Notes: a model not told the origin generated them from the letters alone. Counted from the stretch's first letter, positions 47,603 to 56,804 are shown. The stretch is DNA of 64,000 nucleotides from Xanthomonas floridensis (GCF_001642575.1 NZ_LXNG01000014.1:1-64000); one strand, 5' to 3'. Made by a program: numbers and translations.

Positions 47603-50600
47603 GCGGTGATGCACAGGAACGGGCAATGTCCCTACAGGGGGCCAAGAAGGGCGCTAGCTCCGCCCGCACACCGGTGGAAACTCCGGACAGCCTGCAATCG
47701 ATCGCCTTCGCAAAGATCATCGATCTCATCAGCGAGGGCGAGATTTCAGGGCTGAAGGATGGCCTGCGGTCGGTCTACCTGGATGGCACGCCTCTACAAG
47801 GGGCTGATGGTGGCTTCAATTTCCAGAACGTTCGATTCGAGAAACGCGCCGGCTCGCAGGACCAAGAGCACCTGGCCGGCTTCCCTAGCGTGGAGAACGA
47901 GAATTCGGTGAATGTCCAGCTGCGCAGCGACCAACCAGTCGTGCGGAGCTTCACCAATCCAGACCTGTCGGCGATCCGCGTACGCATCGCGGTGCAGGCG
48001 CTGCAGAAGACCAACACCACAAACGGCGACATAGAGGGGCACAGCGTCAGCTACGCGATCGACGTGGCCACCGACGGCGGCGCTTTCAACACGGTGATCT
48101 CCAACGCTTTCACCGGCAAGACCACCACACTCTACGAGCGCAGCCACCGCGTGGACCTGCCAGAGGGCAGCCAGTGGCAGATCCGTGTGCGCCGCCTCAC
48201 GCCCAACGCCAACAGCGCAACCATCGCGGACACCACGCTGGTGCAATCGATGACCGAGATCATCGACGCCAAACTGCGCTACCCAAATTGCGCGCTCGCA
48301 GCGCTGGAAGTGGACGCGAGCCAGTTTCAGGCCATCCCCACCCGCGCCTATCGTGTCCTTGGCCGCATCGTGTCCGTGCCGAGCAACTACGACCCGCAAG
48401 CGCGGACGTATGCCGGTATCTGGGACGGCACCATGAAACCAGCCTGGACCAACAACCCGGCCTGGGTGTTCTACGACCTCGTGACGAATGACCGGTTCGG
48501 ACTGGGTCATCGCATTCCTGCAGCCGGGGTCGATCGGTGGCGCCTATATCAGATCGCGCAGTACTGCGACCAGATGGTCAGCGACGGGATGGGAGGGCAG
48601 GAGCCTCGCTTCACCTGCAACATGTATCTGCAGACCAGGCAGGACGCCTACAAGATGCTTCAGGACATGGCGGCGGTGTTCCGCGGCATCACCTACTACG
48701 CTGCCGGGCAAGTGCTCGCGTCGGCGGACATGCCGCAGGATCCGGTCTACACGTTCAACCAGACCAACGTCATTGACGGCCGGTTCGTATATTCCGGGTC
48801 GGCGCGCAAAGTGCGCCACACGGTCGCTCTGGTTTCCTGGAACGACCCGGACGACTTCGGCCGGGCCAAGGTGGAGACTGTCGAGTATCGGCCGGGCATT
48901 GCCCGCTACGGCATCCAGCAGACAGAGGTTGCTGGCATGGGTTGCACTTCGCGTGCACAAGCCCAGCGCATTGGGCTGCATATCCTGTACACGGAGAACC
49001 TTGAAACTGAAACGGTCACGTTCGGTGTCGGCCTCGAGGGTGTTGTGCCGCAGCCTGGCGACATCATTGAGGTAGCTGACCCGAATCGAGCCGGCCGCCG
49101 AAATGGTGGGCGGATCAAGGCTGCCGGCTCGCGCTCCGTTGATCTCGACGTTGTCCCGCCCGGGCTGAGCGCCGGCGACACCATCCGCGTGCTGGGCAGC
49201 AACGGCCGCAGCCAGTCGCGCACAATCAACGGCATCGCCGGCAATACGGTCTCCGTGGCGGTGCCATGGTCGACTGTGCCGGTGGCCACGTCGGTGTGGG
49301 CAGTCTCCACCGCTGAGCTCGCGCTGCAAACATTCCGGGTGCTGGCCGTCACCGATGGCGATGGTGCCGAGAACGCCATCACCTACCAGATCACCGGCCT
49401 CGAACACGTGCCGCAGAAGTTTGCCGCGATCGACGATGGCGCGCGCATTGAGCTGCCGCCGATCAGCATCATCCCGCCGAGCGTGCAACCGCCGCCGACC
49501 AACGTCCGTCTGTCTTCGAACAGTTTCGTCGATCAGGGCATTGCACAGCACGTTCTGACGATCGCGTGGGATCCGGCGGACAAGGCCATCGCCTACGACG
49601 TCGAATGGCGCCGCGACGACATGGATTGGGTCAAAGCGGGCCGCGCGACAACTGCTAACCTGGATGTGCGCGGCATCTACGCAGGCCAGTATCTGGCGCG
49701 CGTGCGCGCGGTGAATGCGCTCAACGCAGTGTCCATGCCGGCGATGTCGCCCCTCACCGAAATCACCGGTAAGACCGAGCCGCCGCCGTCGCTGGCCAGC
49801 CTCACCGCCGCAGGCATCATCTTCGGCATTGAGCTGTCGTGGTCGTTCCCGCAGGGCGCAACCGATACCGAGCGAACAGAGATCTGGTACAGCCCGGCCA
49901 ACAACCTCGAGGTGGCGACCAAGCTGGGCGACTTCGCCTATCCGCAGGCCAAGCACTCGATGCTCGGTCTTGCCGCCGGTGCGCGCTTCTTCTTCTGGGG
50001 GCGGCTGGTCGATCGGAGTGGAAACATCGGGCCGTGGTATCCGTTGACCAACGGAGTTATGGGGGAAAGCAGCACTGATGCCACGGCCATACTCGCGTAC
50101 CTGGCCGGCAAGATTGGCCTAACCGAGCTGTCGCAGGAGCTCCGCCTCCCGATCGAGTCCATCAGCGACCTGGTGCCGCTGGTGTGGGACGAAGGAGCGA
50201 CCTATAGCACCGGGCAGACGGTGGTGCGGGGCGGGATCATCTGGAGCTGGGTGCCGTCGGAGCCGGGCAACGAGGAGCCGCCGGGCACGAAGTGGCAGAA
50301 CGTCGGCAACGCGATTGCCGAGGCTGGTGCCATCGTGGGCGAGGTCAACTCGCTGAAGCTGCAGATCAATGACCCGGAGAGCGGCCTCGCGGCCATCGGT
50401 GAGCGCACGGACGGCCTGGTCGCCCAGATCAGCAACCGGCATGCGGGTGATCGGGATTGGCATGCAGGCGACCGCAACGTGTTCGCGGGCACACGGACCT
50501 GGCAGACGGTCATTGCTGAAGGGGATCGCGCGCAAGCCCGGCGGTTGGACACGGTGGAGGCATCCATCGGCGACGTCTCTGCGAGCGTCCAGCAGGCCAG

Positions 50601-51060
50601 CCAGACGGTCGTCGACCTCAATGGCAGGATCAGCGCGACCTACACGGTGAAGGCGCAGATCACGAGCGCCGGGCAGATCTACATGGCCGGCATGGGCGTG
50701 GGCGTCGAGCAGCAGCAGGACGGCAGCTTCCAGAGCCAGATATTGATGCAGGCCGATCGCTTCGCGGTGATCAACGTCGCCAACAACGCAGTCACTTCGC
50801 CGTTTGTGATTCAGGGCGGGCAGGTCTTCATCAACCAGGCTCTGATCGGCATCGGCTGGATCACGAACGCGATGATCGGGAACCAGATCGCTTCGACGTC
50901 GGTCAACGGCTCGGGCCTGCCGCGCTGGGAAATCAACAAGACTGGCGGGCGAGTAGTGCGCGGGGATGGGTTCACCATCAACGAACACCCGAACTATGGC
51001 TGGCGGATGACGGACAACGCCACAGGCGTCAACGTGATCGAGCTCGGGGAGCTTCTCTGA
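47599..51060 (+). CDS. Tail tip attachment protein J-like (host specificity)
   Basis: A 1153-aa protein, the homologue of lambda gpJ. Near the N-terminus are TPDSLQSIAFAKIIDLISEGEISG and the long conserved part up to ~620 (VFYDLVTNDRFGLGHRI). Fibronectin-type modules lie around 640-830 (PPPTNVRLSSNSF, KTEPPPSLASLTAAG). The C-terminal part with coiled repeats ends in GEIL-like residues. It binds the host receptor and is expected to vary between related phages at the C-terminus. Confidence 0.93.
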   Translation: MSGDAQERAMSLQGAKKGASSARTPVETPDSLQSIAFAKIIDLISEGEISGLKDGLRSVYLDGTPLQGADGGFNFQNVRFEKRAGSQDQEHLAGFPSVENENSVNVQLRSDQPVVRSFTNPDLSAIRVRIAVQALQKTNTTNGDIEGHSVSYAIDVATDGGAFNTVISNAFTGKTTTLYERSHRVDLPEGSQWQIRVRRLTPNANSATIADTTLVQSMTEIIDAKLRYPNCALAALEVDASQFQAIPTRAYRVLGRIVSVPSNYDPQARTYAGIWDGTMKPAWTNNPAWVFYDLVTNDRFGLGHRIPAAGVDRWRLYQIAQYCDQMVSDGMGGQEPRFTCNMYLQTRQDAYKMLQDMAAVFRGITYYAAGQVLASADMPQDPVYTFNQTNVIDGRFVYSGSARKVRHTVALVSWNDPDDFGRAKVETVEYRPGIARYGIQQTEVAGMGCTSRAQAQRIGLHILYTENLETETVTFGVGLEGVVPQPGDIIEVADPNRAGRRNGGRIKAAGSRSVDLDVVPPGLSAGDTIRVLGSNGRSQSRTINGIAGNTVSVAVPWSTVPVATSVWAVSTAELALQTFRVLAVTDGDGAENAITYQITGLEHVPQKFAAIDDGARIELPPISIIPPSVQPPPTNVRLSSNSFVDQGIAQHVLTIAWDPADKAIAYDVEWRRDDMDWVKAGRATTANLDVRGIYAGQYLARVRAVNALNAVSMPAMSPLTEITGKTEPPPSLASLTAAGIIFGIELSWSFPQGATDTERTEIWYSPANNLEVATKLGDFAYPQAKHSMLGLAAGARFFFWGRLVDRSGNIGPWYPLTNGVMGESSTDATAILAYLAGKIGLTELSQELRLPIESISDLVPLVWDEGATYSTGQTVVRGGIIWSWVPSEPGNEEPPGTKWQNVGNAIAEAGAIVGEVNSLKLQINDPESGLAAIGERTDGLVAQISNRHAGDRDWHAGDRNVFAGTRTWQTVIAEGDRAQARRLDTVEASIGDVSASVQQASQTVVDLNGRISATYTVKAQITSAGQIYMAGMGVGVEQQQDGSFQSQILMQADRFAVINVANNAVTSPFVIQGGQVFINQALIGIGWITNAMIGNQIASTSVNGSGLPRWEINKTGGRVVRGDGFTINEHPNYGWRMTDNATGVNVIELGELL

Positions 51061-51359
51061 TGGCGCGCGGCATTCGGCAGCGTGATCTGGCCGGCAATAT
51101 CCTGATCGACATCTCGACCCGCATGCCGAGTAAGTCCGGCGCGGTCACCATCGCTGCAGGGTCGAGTGGCTCCGTCGCCGTGCCGGCCTTGGGCACCAAC
51201 GAGATCCACTTCTGGTTTTCCGCCAGCAGTAGCGCGCAGTACGCGCAGGCGCCGCTGTTCACCGTCAACGAGCAGGCCGGCACGATCAGCTGGAACTACG
51301 GCGGTGGCAGCAACCAGGGCACGCAGATCGGCGGCGTGCTCACTTACGGGAGGTACTGA
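51060..51359 (+). CDS. Small tail-tip or fibre protein
   Basis: A 99-aa beta-rich protein. The N-terminus (RGIRQRDLAGNILIDISTR) resembles that of the next gene's product (GVRIRPEGGNIIQIDTR), so the two appear to be related. Overlaps the J-like stop. Probably attached to the tip. Confidence 0.65.
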   Translation: MARGIRQRDLAGNILIDISTRMPSKSGAVTIAAGSSGSVAVPALGTNEIHFWFSASSSAQYAQAPLFTVNEQAGTISWNYGGGSNQGTQIGGVLTYGRY

Positions 51360-52084
51360 TGGCTTTGGGCGTGCGGATCCGGCCCGAGGGCGGGAACATC
51401 ATCCAGATCGATACTCGCTACGAAAACCTCGCACTGAAGGAGAAGGCGACGGTCACTGCTGTCGGTGCCAACGCGGCTAACCCGAACCAGGGCATCGGCT
51501 TCGCCACCGTTACTGTTGGCGGTGGCAACTCCCCACTGATAGCCGTCACCTGTGCAGCTTTCGTTGGCCTGCGGAGCCGGTCCCAGAGTGGAAACACGTT
51601 CACCTTCGAGCTGGTGTGCGAGACGGCCAATACGGCTATCCAGTATTACGTTTTCGACACGACCGACGTGGCGCAAATGGCTTTCGTGATGAGCAAAGGT
51701 GTGCGGTTCCGTGACCCGGCCACGGGTCGCATCGCCTTCGACTCTCGCTACAAGTACATGAGGGTGATCGGGCGCATGCGTACCACTGCCGGCACCAGTC
51801 AGACGGATTACCCGACCCAGGGCGACGGCGTGGCCATTGCGCTTGGTCACACAGGGGCGTCCTACACAATCGTGAGTGGCGTCATTGGTGGTGGTCCGAA
51901 CTGGGTGATGGACCGCTTGGCCTACGTGGCCGGTGTGCGCTACACGCCAGGCGTCGCGTCGGCCAAGGGGATCAACACCTACTACGACCATGCCGAGGGC
52001 ACGCAGGGAAATCCCCCTGCGCCCTCGGGCACCTACGGCACAATGCAGGTCGACTGCCTGCTGCTCAACGTCCGCAACTACTGA
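51359..52084 (+). CDS. Tail fibre / receptor-binding accessory protein
   Basis: A 241-aa protein starting MALGVRIRPEGGNIIQIDTR. The rest is beta-rich with Gly (GVIGGGPNWVMDRLAYVAGV). No known fibre family. It is the last gene of the tail operon and overlaps the convergent secreted-protein gene by 7 bp. Confidence 0.68.
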   Translation: MALGVRIRPEGGNIIQIDTRYENLALKEKATVTAVGANAANPNQGIGFATVTVGGGNSPLIAVTCAAFVGLRSRSQSGNTFTFELVCETANTAIQYYVFDTTDVAQMAFVMSKGVRFRDPATGRIAFDSRYKYMRVIGRMRTTAGTSQTDYPTQGDGVAIALGHTGASYTIVSGVIGGGPNWVMDRLAYVAGVRYTPGVASAKGINTYYDHAEGTQGNPPAPSGTYGTMQVDCLLLNVRNY

Positions 52085-52521
52085 GCCGGGGCCACGCGCC
52101 GCACACCGGTGCGGTCCTGGAACTTGATGCTCCACGGCGTGATCAGATAGCCGGGACGGCGATAGTAGATGGCCGGGATGTGGTCTTCGCGCGCGTCCTT
52201 GGCGATGCCATTGACGAGCACGTAGGGCGCTGAGGTCTTCGGTACCGCGCACACATCCTGGCGTCCGTCGGTTTTGAACGCCAGGCTGTACGGGCCGGCG
52301 CCGAGGATCTGGCCGCACACCACGGCCCGGGTGCTTACTGAAGCGGCCCGTGCGCGCGGGGCGATGCGAATCAGGAAGGCGTCCAGGCTCTCGCCGGCGG
52401 CCGACGTTTCCTGGTGCAACTCGGTGGTCTGGCCGAACTTCACCGGCGGCGGGTCAGCGGCGAGAGCGGGCAGGGTGGCGCCAAGCAGCGCCATGGCGGT
52501 GGTGGCAAGGAATGGGCGCAT
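52078..52521 (-). CDS. Secreted protein of unknown function (conversion candidate)
   Basis: A 147-aa protein from ATG 52521 with a Sec signal peptide (MRPFLATTAMALLGATLPALA, cleavage after the ALA). Mature part has Cys residues in VVCGQ and DVCAV that could form a disulfide. Encoded against the late operon right after the fibre genes, where conversion genes are common. Function unknown. Confidence 0.7.
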   Translation of the reverse strand: MRPFLATTAMALLGATLPALAADPPPVKFGQTTELHQETSAAGESLDAFLIRIAPRARAASVSTRAVVCGQILGAGPYSLAFKTDGRQDVCAVPKTSAPYVLVNGIAKDAREDHIPAIYYRRPGYLITPWSIKFQDRTGVRRVAPAQ

Positions 52522-52813
52522 CACGTTCTCCGGATCAGCTGCGCCGGCCTGTTGCCGGCGGCGCGAGATCATCTCGACGCGAGATCAAGATGCGCGGCGA
52601 GCGCTCAGGAAAAAACGTTCATCTGCCGACGTTTGCGCACGATGTATCCCTACCCGGGGCTCGGGAATCCCTGACGCTTAGATGCGGCGGTGGCCGATAT
52701 TGCTAGGTAGCTCCCGACCGCAATCTATCCATGCCGGACGCGGGGCCATTGGCAGCTCATCCCGCGGAGCTTTGAGCAAGCTCACGCCGGCTCCCCTATT
52801 CCATGGAGCTGTT

Positions 52814-53173
52814 ATGAAATTCTTGATTGCCCCCGCATTCGCTCTTGCTCTGCTTGCTGCTTCCTCGGTGGAAGCTGCCACATACCAAACCGTCGTCGAA
52901 GGATATGCTCGCTCAGCGGGTGGTCAGACCGTCGATGCGACGCCGCAGTGCCCTGCAGGATTTACGCCGATTTCCGGCGGTTGGGACACAGGCTCCCCGA
53001 ACGCCGTTACCTTTGTCGGTGGCCAGCCCGAGAATAACGGCAGAACTCTATCCATGAACGCCGGTCGCTTCTCCGTTGTGGGGAGCTATCCGAATGGCAA
53101 TGGTTGGCGCACCTACGGCTACGTAAACGGGCCGACGATCGTCAACATCTACACGATCTGCGCTTCTCCGTAA
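52814..53173 (+). CDS. Small secreted protein of unknown function (conversion candidate)
   Basis: A 119-aa protein with a signal peptide (FLIAPAFALALLAASSVEAA) and a beta-rich mature domain (GGWDTGSPNAVTFVGGQPENNG). It has two Cys (PQCPAG and YTICASP) likely paired outside the cytoplasm. GGAG precedes the ATG. A hairpin after the stop (53190-53220) may end its transcript. Confidence 0.72.
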   Translation: MKFLIAPAFALALLAASSVEAATYQTVVEGYARSAGGQTVDATPQCPAGFTPISGGWDTGSPNAVTFVGGQPENNGRTLSMNAGRFSVVGSYPNGNGWRTYGYVNGPTIVNIYTICASP

Positions 53174-53189
53174 TTTGCGCACTTAAATG

Positions 53190-53220
53190 CGCAGGGTGGA
53201 GCTGTAAGCACCACCCTGCG
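53190..53220 (+). terminator. Hairpin after the secreted-protein gene
   Basis: A perfect 10-bp stem CGCAGGGTGG/CCACCCTGCG with an 11-nt loop. No T tract follows, so termination is uncertain. The following 53221-53538 holds no gene I can support; a frame open from a TTG at 53419 precedes the GTG chosen at 53539. Confidence 0.5.
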
Positions 53221-53538
53221 TAGCGTAGCGCCTGAGCACCGCCAGTTCGGCACACGGGCATACCGGCTGAGGCCGCCAGTCTCGGTCGGTCACTGCGCAA
53301 TTCCAGTGTTTCGGGGATGCAATCCCATTCAGTGACTCGCCCGTTCATAATTTAGCCCGGCACGACTTGTGGTCTGTCTGGCCAAAATCGACGCTATACC
53401 CCTACATGTTGTGGTTCTTTGACTGAGTCTCGCCGCCCACTGAGAACCCATGAACGAGTGGCTTTAGGCCCAGGAACTTGTGGACACCCTTGGCAGTCGG
53501 ACTTACGCTTCGGGCCAGATCTATACAGGGATGAGGGT

Positions 53539-53907
53539 GTGGCTCAAGGGAAAAAGGACGTTGCCGTTAAGGTAACGATTGCACAAGCAGTGAGGGACGT
53601 CTTAATAACGTCCATGAACAAGGGGCAGTTGCCCCTGCTAGCAGTTTGCTCGATTGTTTTCCTAGTGATCTATCGACTGACACCCGAGGCAAGTGAGCAA
53701 TTGGCGAGAGAGGTAGTTGCTAGGATGGTTGATTGGTCACTTGTTGGCTGGGTGTTGACACTGGCTCTGTCGTTTGGATGGTGGTTTCACTCGAAGGCAA
53801 CGCGTGAGAGGTACAAGGTAGAACTAGCAAGGATTGGACAAGAGAAGTCAGCAGCTCAAAACGTCGCTAGCGGAGGAAAATTTGCGGGAAGCCGCACGAG
53901 GAGATGA
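53539..53907 (+). CDS. Membrane protein 1 of a two-gene module
   Basis: A 122-aa protein from GTG 53539. Two membrane segments (LPLLAVCSIVFLVIYRL and SLVGWVLTLALSFGWWF) and a charged C-terminal tail (HSKATRERYKVELARIG). The open frame runs further upstream to a TTG at 53419; the GTG has GGGATGAGGG upstream and is preferred. Its stop overlaps the next ATG, so the two are co-expressed. Low GC. Function unknown. Confidence 0.65.
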   Translation: MAQGKKDVAVKVTIAQAVRDVLITSMNKGQLPLLAVCSIVFLVIYRLTPEASEQLAREVVARMVDWSLVGWVLTLALSFGWWFHSKATRERYKVELARIGQEKSAAQNVASGGKFAGSRTRR

Positions 53908-54443
53908 ACGTGGCCACACTAATAATTTTACTGGGAGTTTTGGCTTTAGGGCATTTTTTGTATGAAGGCGTGATTGCGCCGAGCTTGAGAGATAGGCTCA
54001 ATGACGAGATGTTTGAGCTCCGCGATAGATTGAGAAGAATAAAGCTTGAGCAAGGAGAGGCGTGTCCGCAACAAGCATTCGAGATTGCTCATAATGGAAT
54101 AAATCAATATGTGCATCGTCTCCATTGGGTTACGATTTCCTTCGTGGTCGAATTCAACCGATCTCACAGAAAGTTTCGCAATGAGGTTAAAGATAGGCGA
54201 GATGTAATCGCGAGATGCGGCGTCTCTGAACTTAAAGATGTTGTAGATCGCGGGAATCAAATAGTAGAGCGCGCGCTTATCGTTAATAGCGGCGCAGTGC
54301 TTCTGGTCTCATTTCCATTTGTTGTGTTGGGTGTGACGGTTTTTCAGTTACCGATTAAGCTTTATGCCAAGGCGGCAGAGCTCTTTGCCACGCCGGAGAG
54401 ACGAACTGAACAAGTTCTTAGTAAGTTGCACTTGGCGACTTAA
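53904..54443 (+). CDS. Membrane protein 2 of a two-gene module
   Basis: A 179-aa protein: N-terminal membrane helix (VATLIILLGVLALGHFLYEG), a helical cytoplasmic part with many Arg/Asp/Glu, and a second hydrophobic segment (SGAVLLVSFPFVVLGVTVFQL, about 130-150). GAGGAG precedes the ATG. GC is well below the prophage average. A strong terminator follows the stop. The pair looks like a self-contained cassette. Confidence 0.72.
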   Translation: MNVATLIILLGVLALGHFLYEGVIAPSLRDRLNDEMFELRDRLRRIKLEQGEACPQQAFEIAHNGINQYVHRLHWVTISFVVEFNRSHRKFRNEVKDRRDVIARCGVSELKDVVDRGNQIVERALIVNSGAVLLVSFPFVVLGVTVFQLPIKLYAKAAELFATPERRTEQVLSKLHLAT

Positions 54444-54447
54444 CATC

Positions 54448-54472
54448 AAGGCCCCAATAGGGGCCTTTTTTA
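54448..54472 (+). terminator. Rho-independent terminator after the membrane module
   Basis: A perfect 8-bp stem AAGGCCCC/GGGGCCTT with a 4-nt loop, followed by TTTTTA. Five bases after the stop of the second membrane protein. Confidence 0.85.
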
Positions 54473-54690
54473 TTGATGAATTTACAGTCTCGCCTCTTGC
54501 GACGAGGCGTTGTCAATATCAATTTAATCAATCGATCGAAGTGAATTTGCGTTTTGAACCCGGAGATAGCACATGTGCTACTCAGCCGAGATCCAAGGCT
54601 GACCACCATATTCGGCCAATCTCCAGACGCTCCAGGCGATCTTCGACGACAAGTGTCATCCCTTCTCGAGCACCGGCTAGCGGCTTGACC

Positions 54691-54993
54691 ATGCTCCCAG
54701 ACGGCTTCCATTGGACACAGGCCCACCAACACCAGGAAGGACCGCCGCGCCTGCTTGCCTTGCGCAGCACGGGCGTGGCGCGAATGGGACAGCGGGTGGA
54801 CAACCGAGCCTGGTACATCCTGCTCGACTACCACCTGCAGAGCATGGAAAGGCCGTCCAGGCACCGGGCCTGCACGAGTTTCGAATCTGGTCTGGCCGGC
54901 GCAGAGATGTGGGTGTGCCGGCACGAAGCCAGGCTGCGCGCCGAAGTTGCTGCGATCGAGGCTACTCGGCCTAAGCACTGCGGTGCGGGCTAG
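54691..54993 (+). CDS. Small protein of unknown function next to the integrase
   Basis: A 100-aa protein from ATG 54691 (DGFHWTQAHQHQEGPPRLLAL, SFESGLAGAEMWVCRHEARLRAE). The composition looks like a real protein, and proteins of this style occur near integrases in xanthomonads to my knowledge, though I cannot name a family. Convergent with the integrase. The 247 bp before it carry the terminator and nothing else I can support. Confidence 0.55.
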   Translation: MLPDGFHWTQAHQHQEGPPRLLALRSTGVARMGQRVDNRAWYILLDYHLQSMERPSRHRACTSFESGLAGAEMWVCRHEARLRAEVAAIEATRPKHCGAG

Positions 54994-54998
54994 CCGAT

Positions 54999-56186
54999 CT
55001 ACGGCACCTGTCGTCGCAACTCGTCCAAGTAATCGGCCCATCGCTGCATCATCCGAACGCGCTCTGCGAGGTGGCTCGTGCGGTTGTAGGCCCGGCCGTT
55101 GGGATCCTTCACCGCGTGCGCCAGCTGGTGCTCGATGATGTCCGGCCGAAAGCCCAGGATCTCGTCGAGGATCGTGCGGGCCGTGGCGCGGAAGCCGTGG
55201 CCGGTCACCGTGCCCACCTCGTAGCCCATGCGGCGCAGAGCTGCGTTCACCGCGTTGTCTGACATCGGCCGCAGCTTCGTCCTGGTGCTGGGGAAGAGGT
55301 AGCGGCCGGCGCCGGTGAGCCGCTGCAGGTCATCCAGGACAGTTAGCGCCTGGCGCGAGAGCGGCACAACGTGCGGCTGCCGCATCTTCATCTTGTCGGC
55401 GGGGATGTTCCACCGTGCCGCCTCGATGTCGAATTCTGACCACTCGGCCTGCCGGAGCTCGCCGGGCCGCACGAACAGCAGGGGCACCAGTACGAGGGCG
55501 CAGCGCGTGACGTAACTGCCCTTGTAGCCATCCATGGCGCGCAGGAGCGGCCCCAGCTCATCCGGGTCCGTCACTGCCGGCAGATGGCGCTCGGGCGTTG
55601 GCTTCAGCGCGCCGCGCAAGTCAGCTACCGGGTTGCGGCTGGCACGCCCGGTGGCGATGGCGTAACGCATGACCTGACCGCAGTTCTGCATGATCCGATG
55701 CGCTGACTCGAAGGCGCCACGCTTCTCGATGCGCCTGGCCACCGCCAGGAACTCGGGAGCATCCAGTTCCGCCGCCGGCCGCGCGCCGATGTACGGGAAC
55801 ACGTCGTTCGTGAACCATCCGACGACCTTCACGCGGTACCCATCCACCCAGTTGCGCTTCTCCAGCCACTCGTTGGCGATCACTTCGAAGGTGTTGGCGC
55901 CGAGCACTGCGCGCGCAGCGGCGGCAGCTTTCTTGTGCTCACCCGGGTCGATACCCTGGGCCAGCAGCTGGCGCGCCTCATCGCGGCGCTGCCGAGCGAG
56001 AGCCAGTGGAACTTCGGGATAGACACCGACAGCCAACAGCTTCTCTTTGCCTGCGAACCGGTACTTCCAGCGCCAGTAGCGCCCACCGTTCACGGCGACC
56101 ATCAGATACAGGCCGCCGCCATCTGAGAGCTTCTGCGGTCGGTCGGAGGGCTTGGCGCGGCGTATTGCGAGGTCGGTCAGGGGCAT
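54999..56186 (-). CDS. int: P4-type tyrosine integrase of the prophage
   Basis: A 395-aa integrase. N-terminal DUF4102 arm (MPLTDLAIRRAKPSDRPQKLSDGGGLYLMV). Catalytic residues: Arg in LFVRPGELRQAEW, HxxR in HGFRATARTIL, His in EHQLAHAV and Tyr in GRAYNRTSH. Lies 160 bp from the ssrA att and reads away from it. ATG 56186 is the standard start for this family. Confidence 0.95.
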   Translation of the reverse strand: MPLTDLAIRRAKPSDRPQKLSDGGGLYLMVAVNGGRYWRWKYRFAGKEKLLAVGVYPEVPLALARQRRDEARQLLAQGIDPGEHKKAAAAARAVLGANTFEVIANEWLEKRNWVDGYRVKVVGWFTNDVFPYIGARPAAELDAPEFLAVARRIEKRGAFESAHRIMQNCGQVMRYAIATGRASRNPVADLRGALKPTPERHLPAVTDPDELGPLLRAMDGYKGSYVTRCALVLVPLLFVRPGELRQAEWSEFDIEAARWNIPADKMKMRQPHVVPLSRQALTVLDDLQRLTGAGRYLFPSTRTKLRPMSDNAVNAALRRMGYEVGTVTGHGFRATARTILDEILGFRPDIIEHQLAHAVKDPNGRAYNRTSHLAERVRMMQRWADYLDELRRQVP

Positions 56187-56281
56187 TGGGGGTATCAAGG
56201 TCGGCCGAGTGGCGAGATACCCCAATATGTACCCCCAACGTCGCAGGGCCTGATACGTTCACGTACGCACTGCATCGCACA

Positions 56282-56326
56282 TGAAAAAGGCCGAGAACCC
56301 TTGTTTTGAGGGGATTCTCGGCCTTT
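56282..56326 (-). terminator. Terminator of the tmRNA gene, supplied by the prophage end
   Basis: On the minus strand a 12-bp stem (AAAGGCCGAGAA and its complement, 56286-56297 and 56315-56326) with a G/C-rich extension, followed by a T tract. It lies 25 bp past the tmRNA 3' end, on the prophage side of the att core, so tmRNA transcription now ends in phage DNA. Confidence 0.8.
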
Positions 56327-56345
56327 CATGGTCTTTCTCAGACCT

Positions 56346-56364
56346 TCAGATGGTGGAGGTGGGC
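56346..56364. repeat. att core, right copy (attR, in ssrA)
   Basis: Identical over 19 bp to 4058-4076. It spans the last 14 nt of tmRNA and 5 bp beyond, so integration restores a full tmRNA. Confidence 0.88.
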
Positions 56365-56747
56365 GGAATCGAACCGCCGTCCGGAAGCACTCCATCCCCG
56401 GCACTACATGCTTATCCCTCCGTTAGATCTCGTCCCCAGGCAGCACGGCGGGCAAAGCGCACCTGAGAACCAGCCTGCTTGATCTAACCGGCAGCTGACA
56501 GGCAACCACTACCGGCGGTTCCGTGATAATGACCCTACATCTACGAGCACGGGCACAAGTAGTTTCGGGGGTTCGCCTTAGGCGGCTGTAGAACTACAAC
56601 TAAAGCCAATTAAGCGGCGATAGCGAAGTCCGAACCGTAGTTGTCGTCGTTGGCAACTAAAAGTTTGCTGCTGGATTAACGAGGAAAGCTGCCCCCTCGG
56701 CATGCGCCAAGCGACTTCGCGACCCCCGTCGAAACCAGTGCACCCCC
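56351..56747 (-). ncRNA. ssrA: Transfer-messenger RNA
   Basis: A 397-nt tmRNA. The 5' end GGGGGUG pairs with CACCUCC near the 3' end to make the acceptor stem, followed by ACCA. The T-loop GUUCGAUUC-type sequence lies near the 3' end. The tag coding region lies at 56613-56654 (complement) and reads ANDDNYGSDFAIAA, with the stop at 56610-56612. This peptide marks stalled products for proteolysis. smpB, its protein partner, lies 2.7 kb away. Confidence 0.97.
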
Positions 56748-56775
56748 GGGGAAAGCATCAAACGCTGACCTGGTC

Positions 56776-56804
56776 AGTGTAGGGATCGGCGCGCCCTGTC
56801 ACAA
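56776..56804 (-). promoter_or_regulatory. tmRNA promoter
   Basis: On the minus strand: -35 TTGTGA (complement of 56799-56804), 17-bp spacer, -10 TACACT (complement of 56776-56781). About 28 nt of 5' leader would be removed by RNase P to give the mature end at 56747. Confidence 0.65.

Larger units (their letters stand above)
4058..56364. mobile_element. Lambda-like siphovirus prophage integrated at the ssrA 3' end
   Basis: A 19-bp direct repeat bounds about 52.3 kb that holds an integrase, immunity region, recombination and replication genes, lysis cassette, terminase, head genes, a lambda-type tail module ending in a gpJ homologue, and conversion genes. All the essential structural and lysis modules I looked for are open, with no obvious frameshift apart from the programmed one in the tail chaperones, so the prophage may be inducible. 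Gene order follows lambda. The head module is of the DUF1073/DUF2213/DUF2184 type, so the phage is a mosaic. Confidence 0.93.

Noticed and set aside
48544..49956. 470-aa minus-strand frame in the J-like gene
   Set aside because: Antisense shadow of the tail tip gene.
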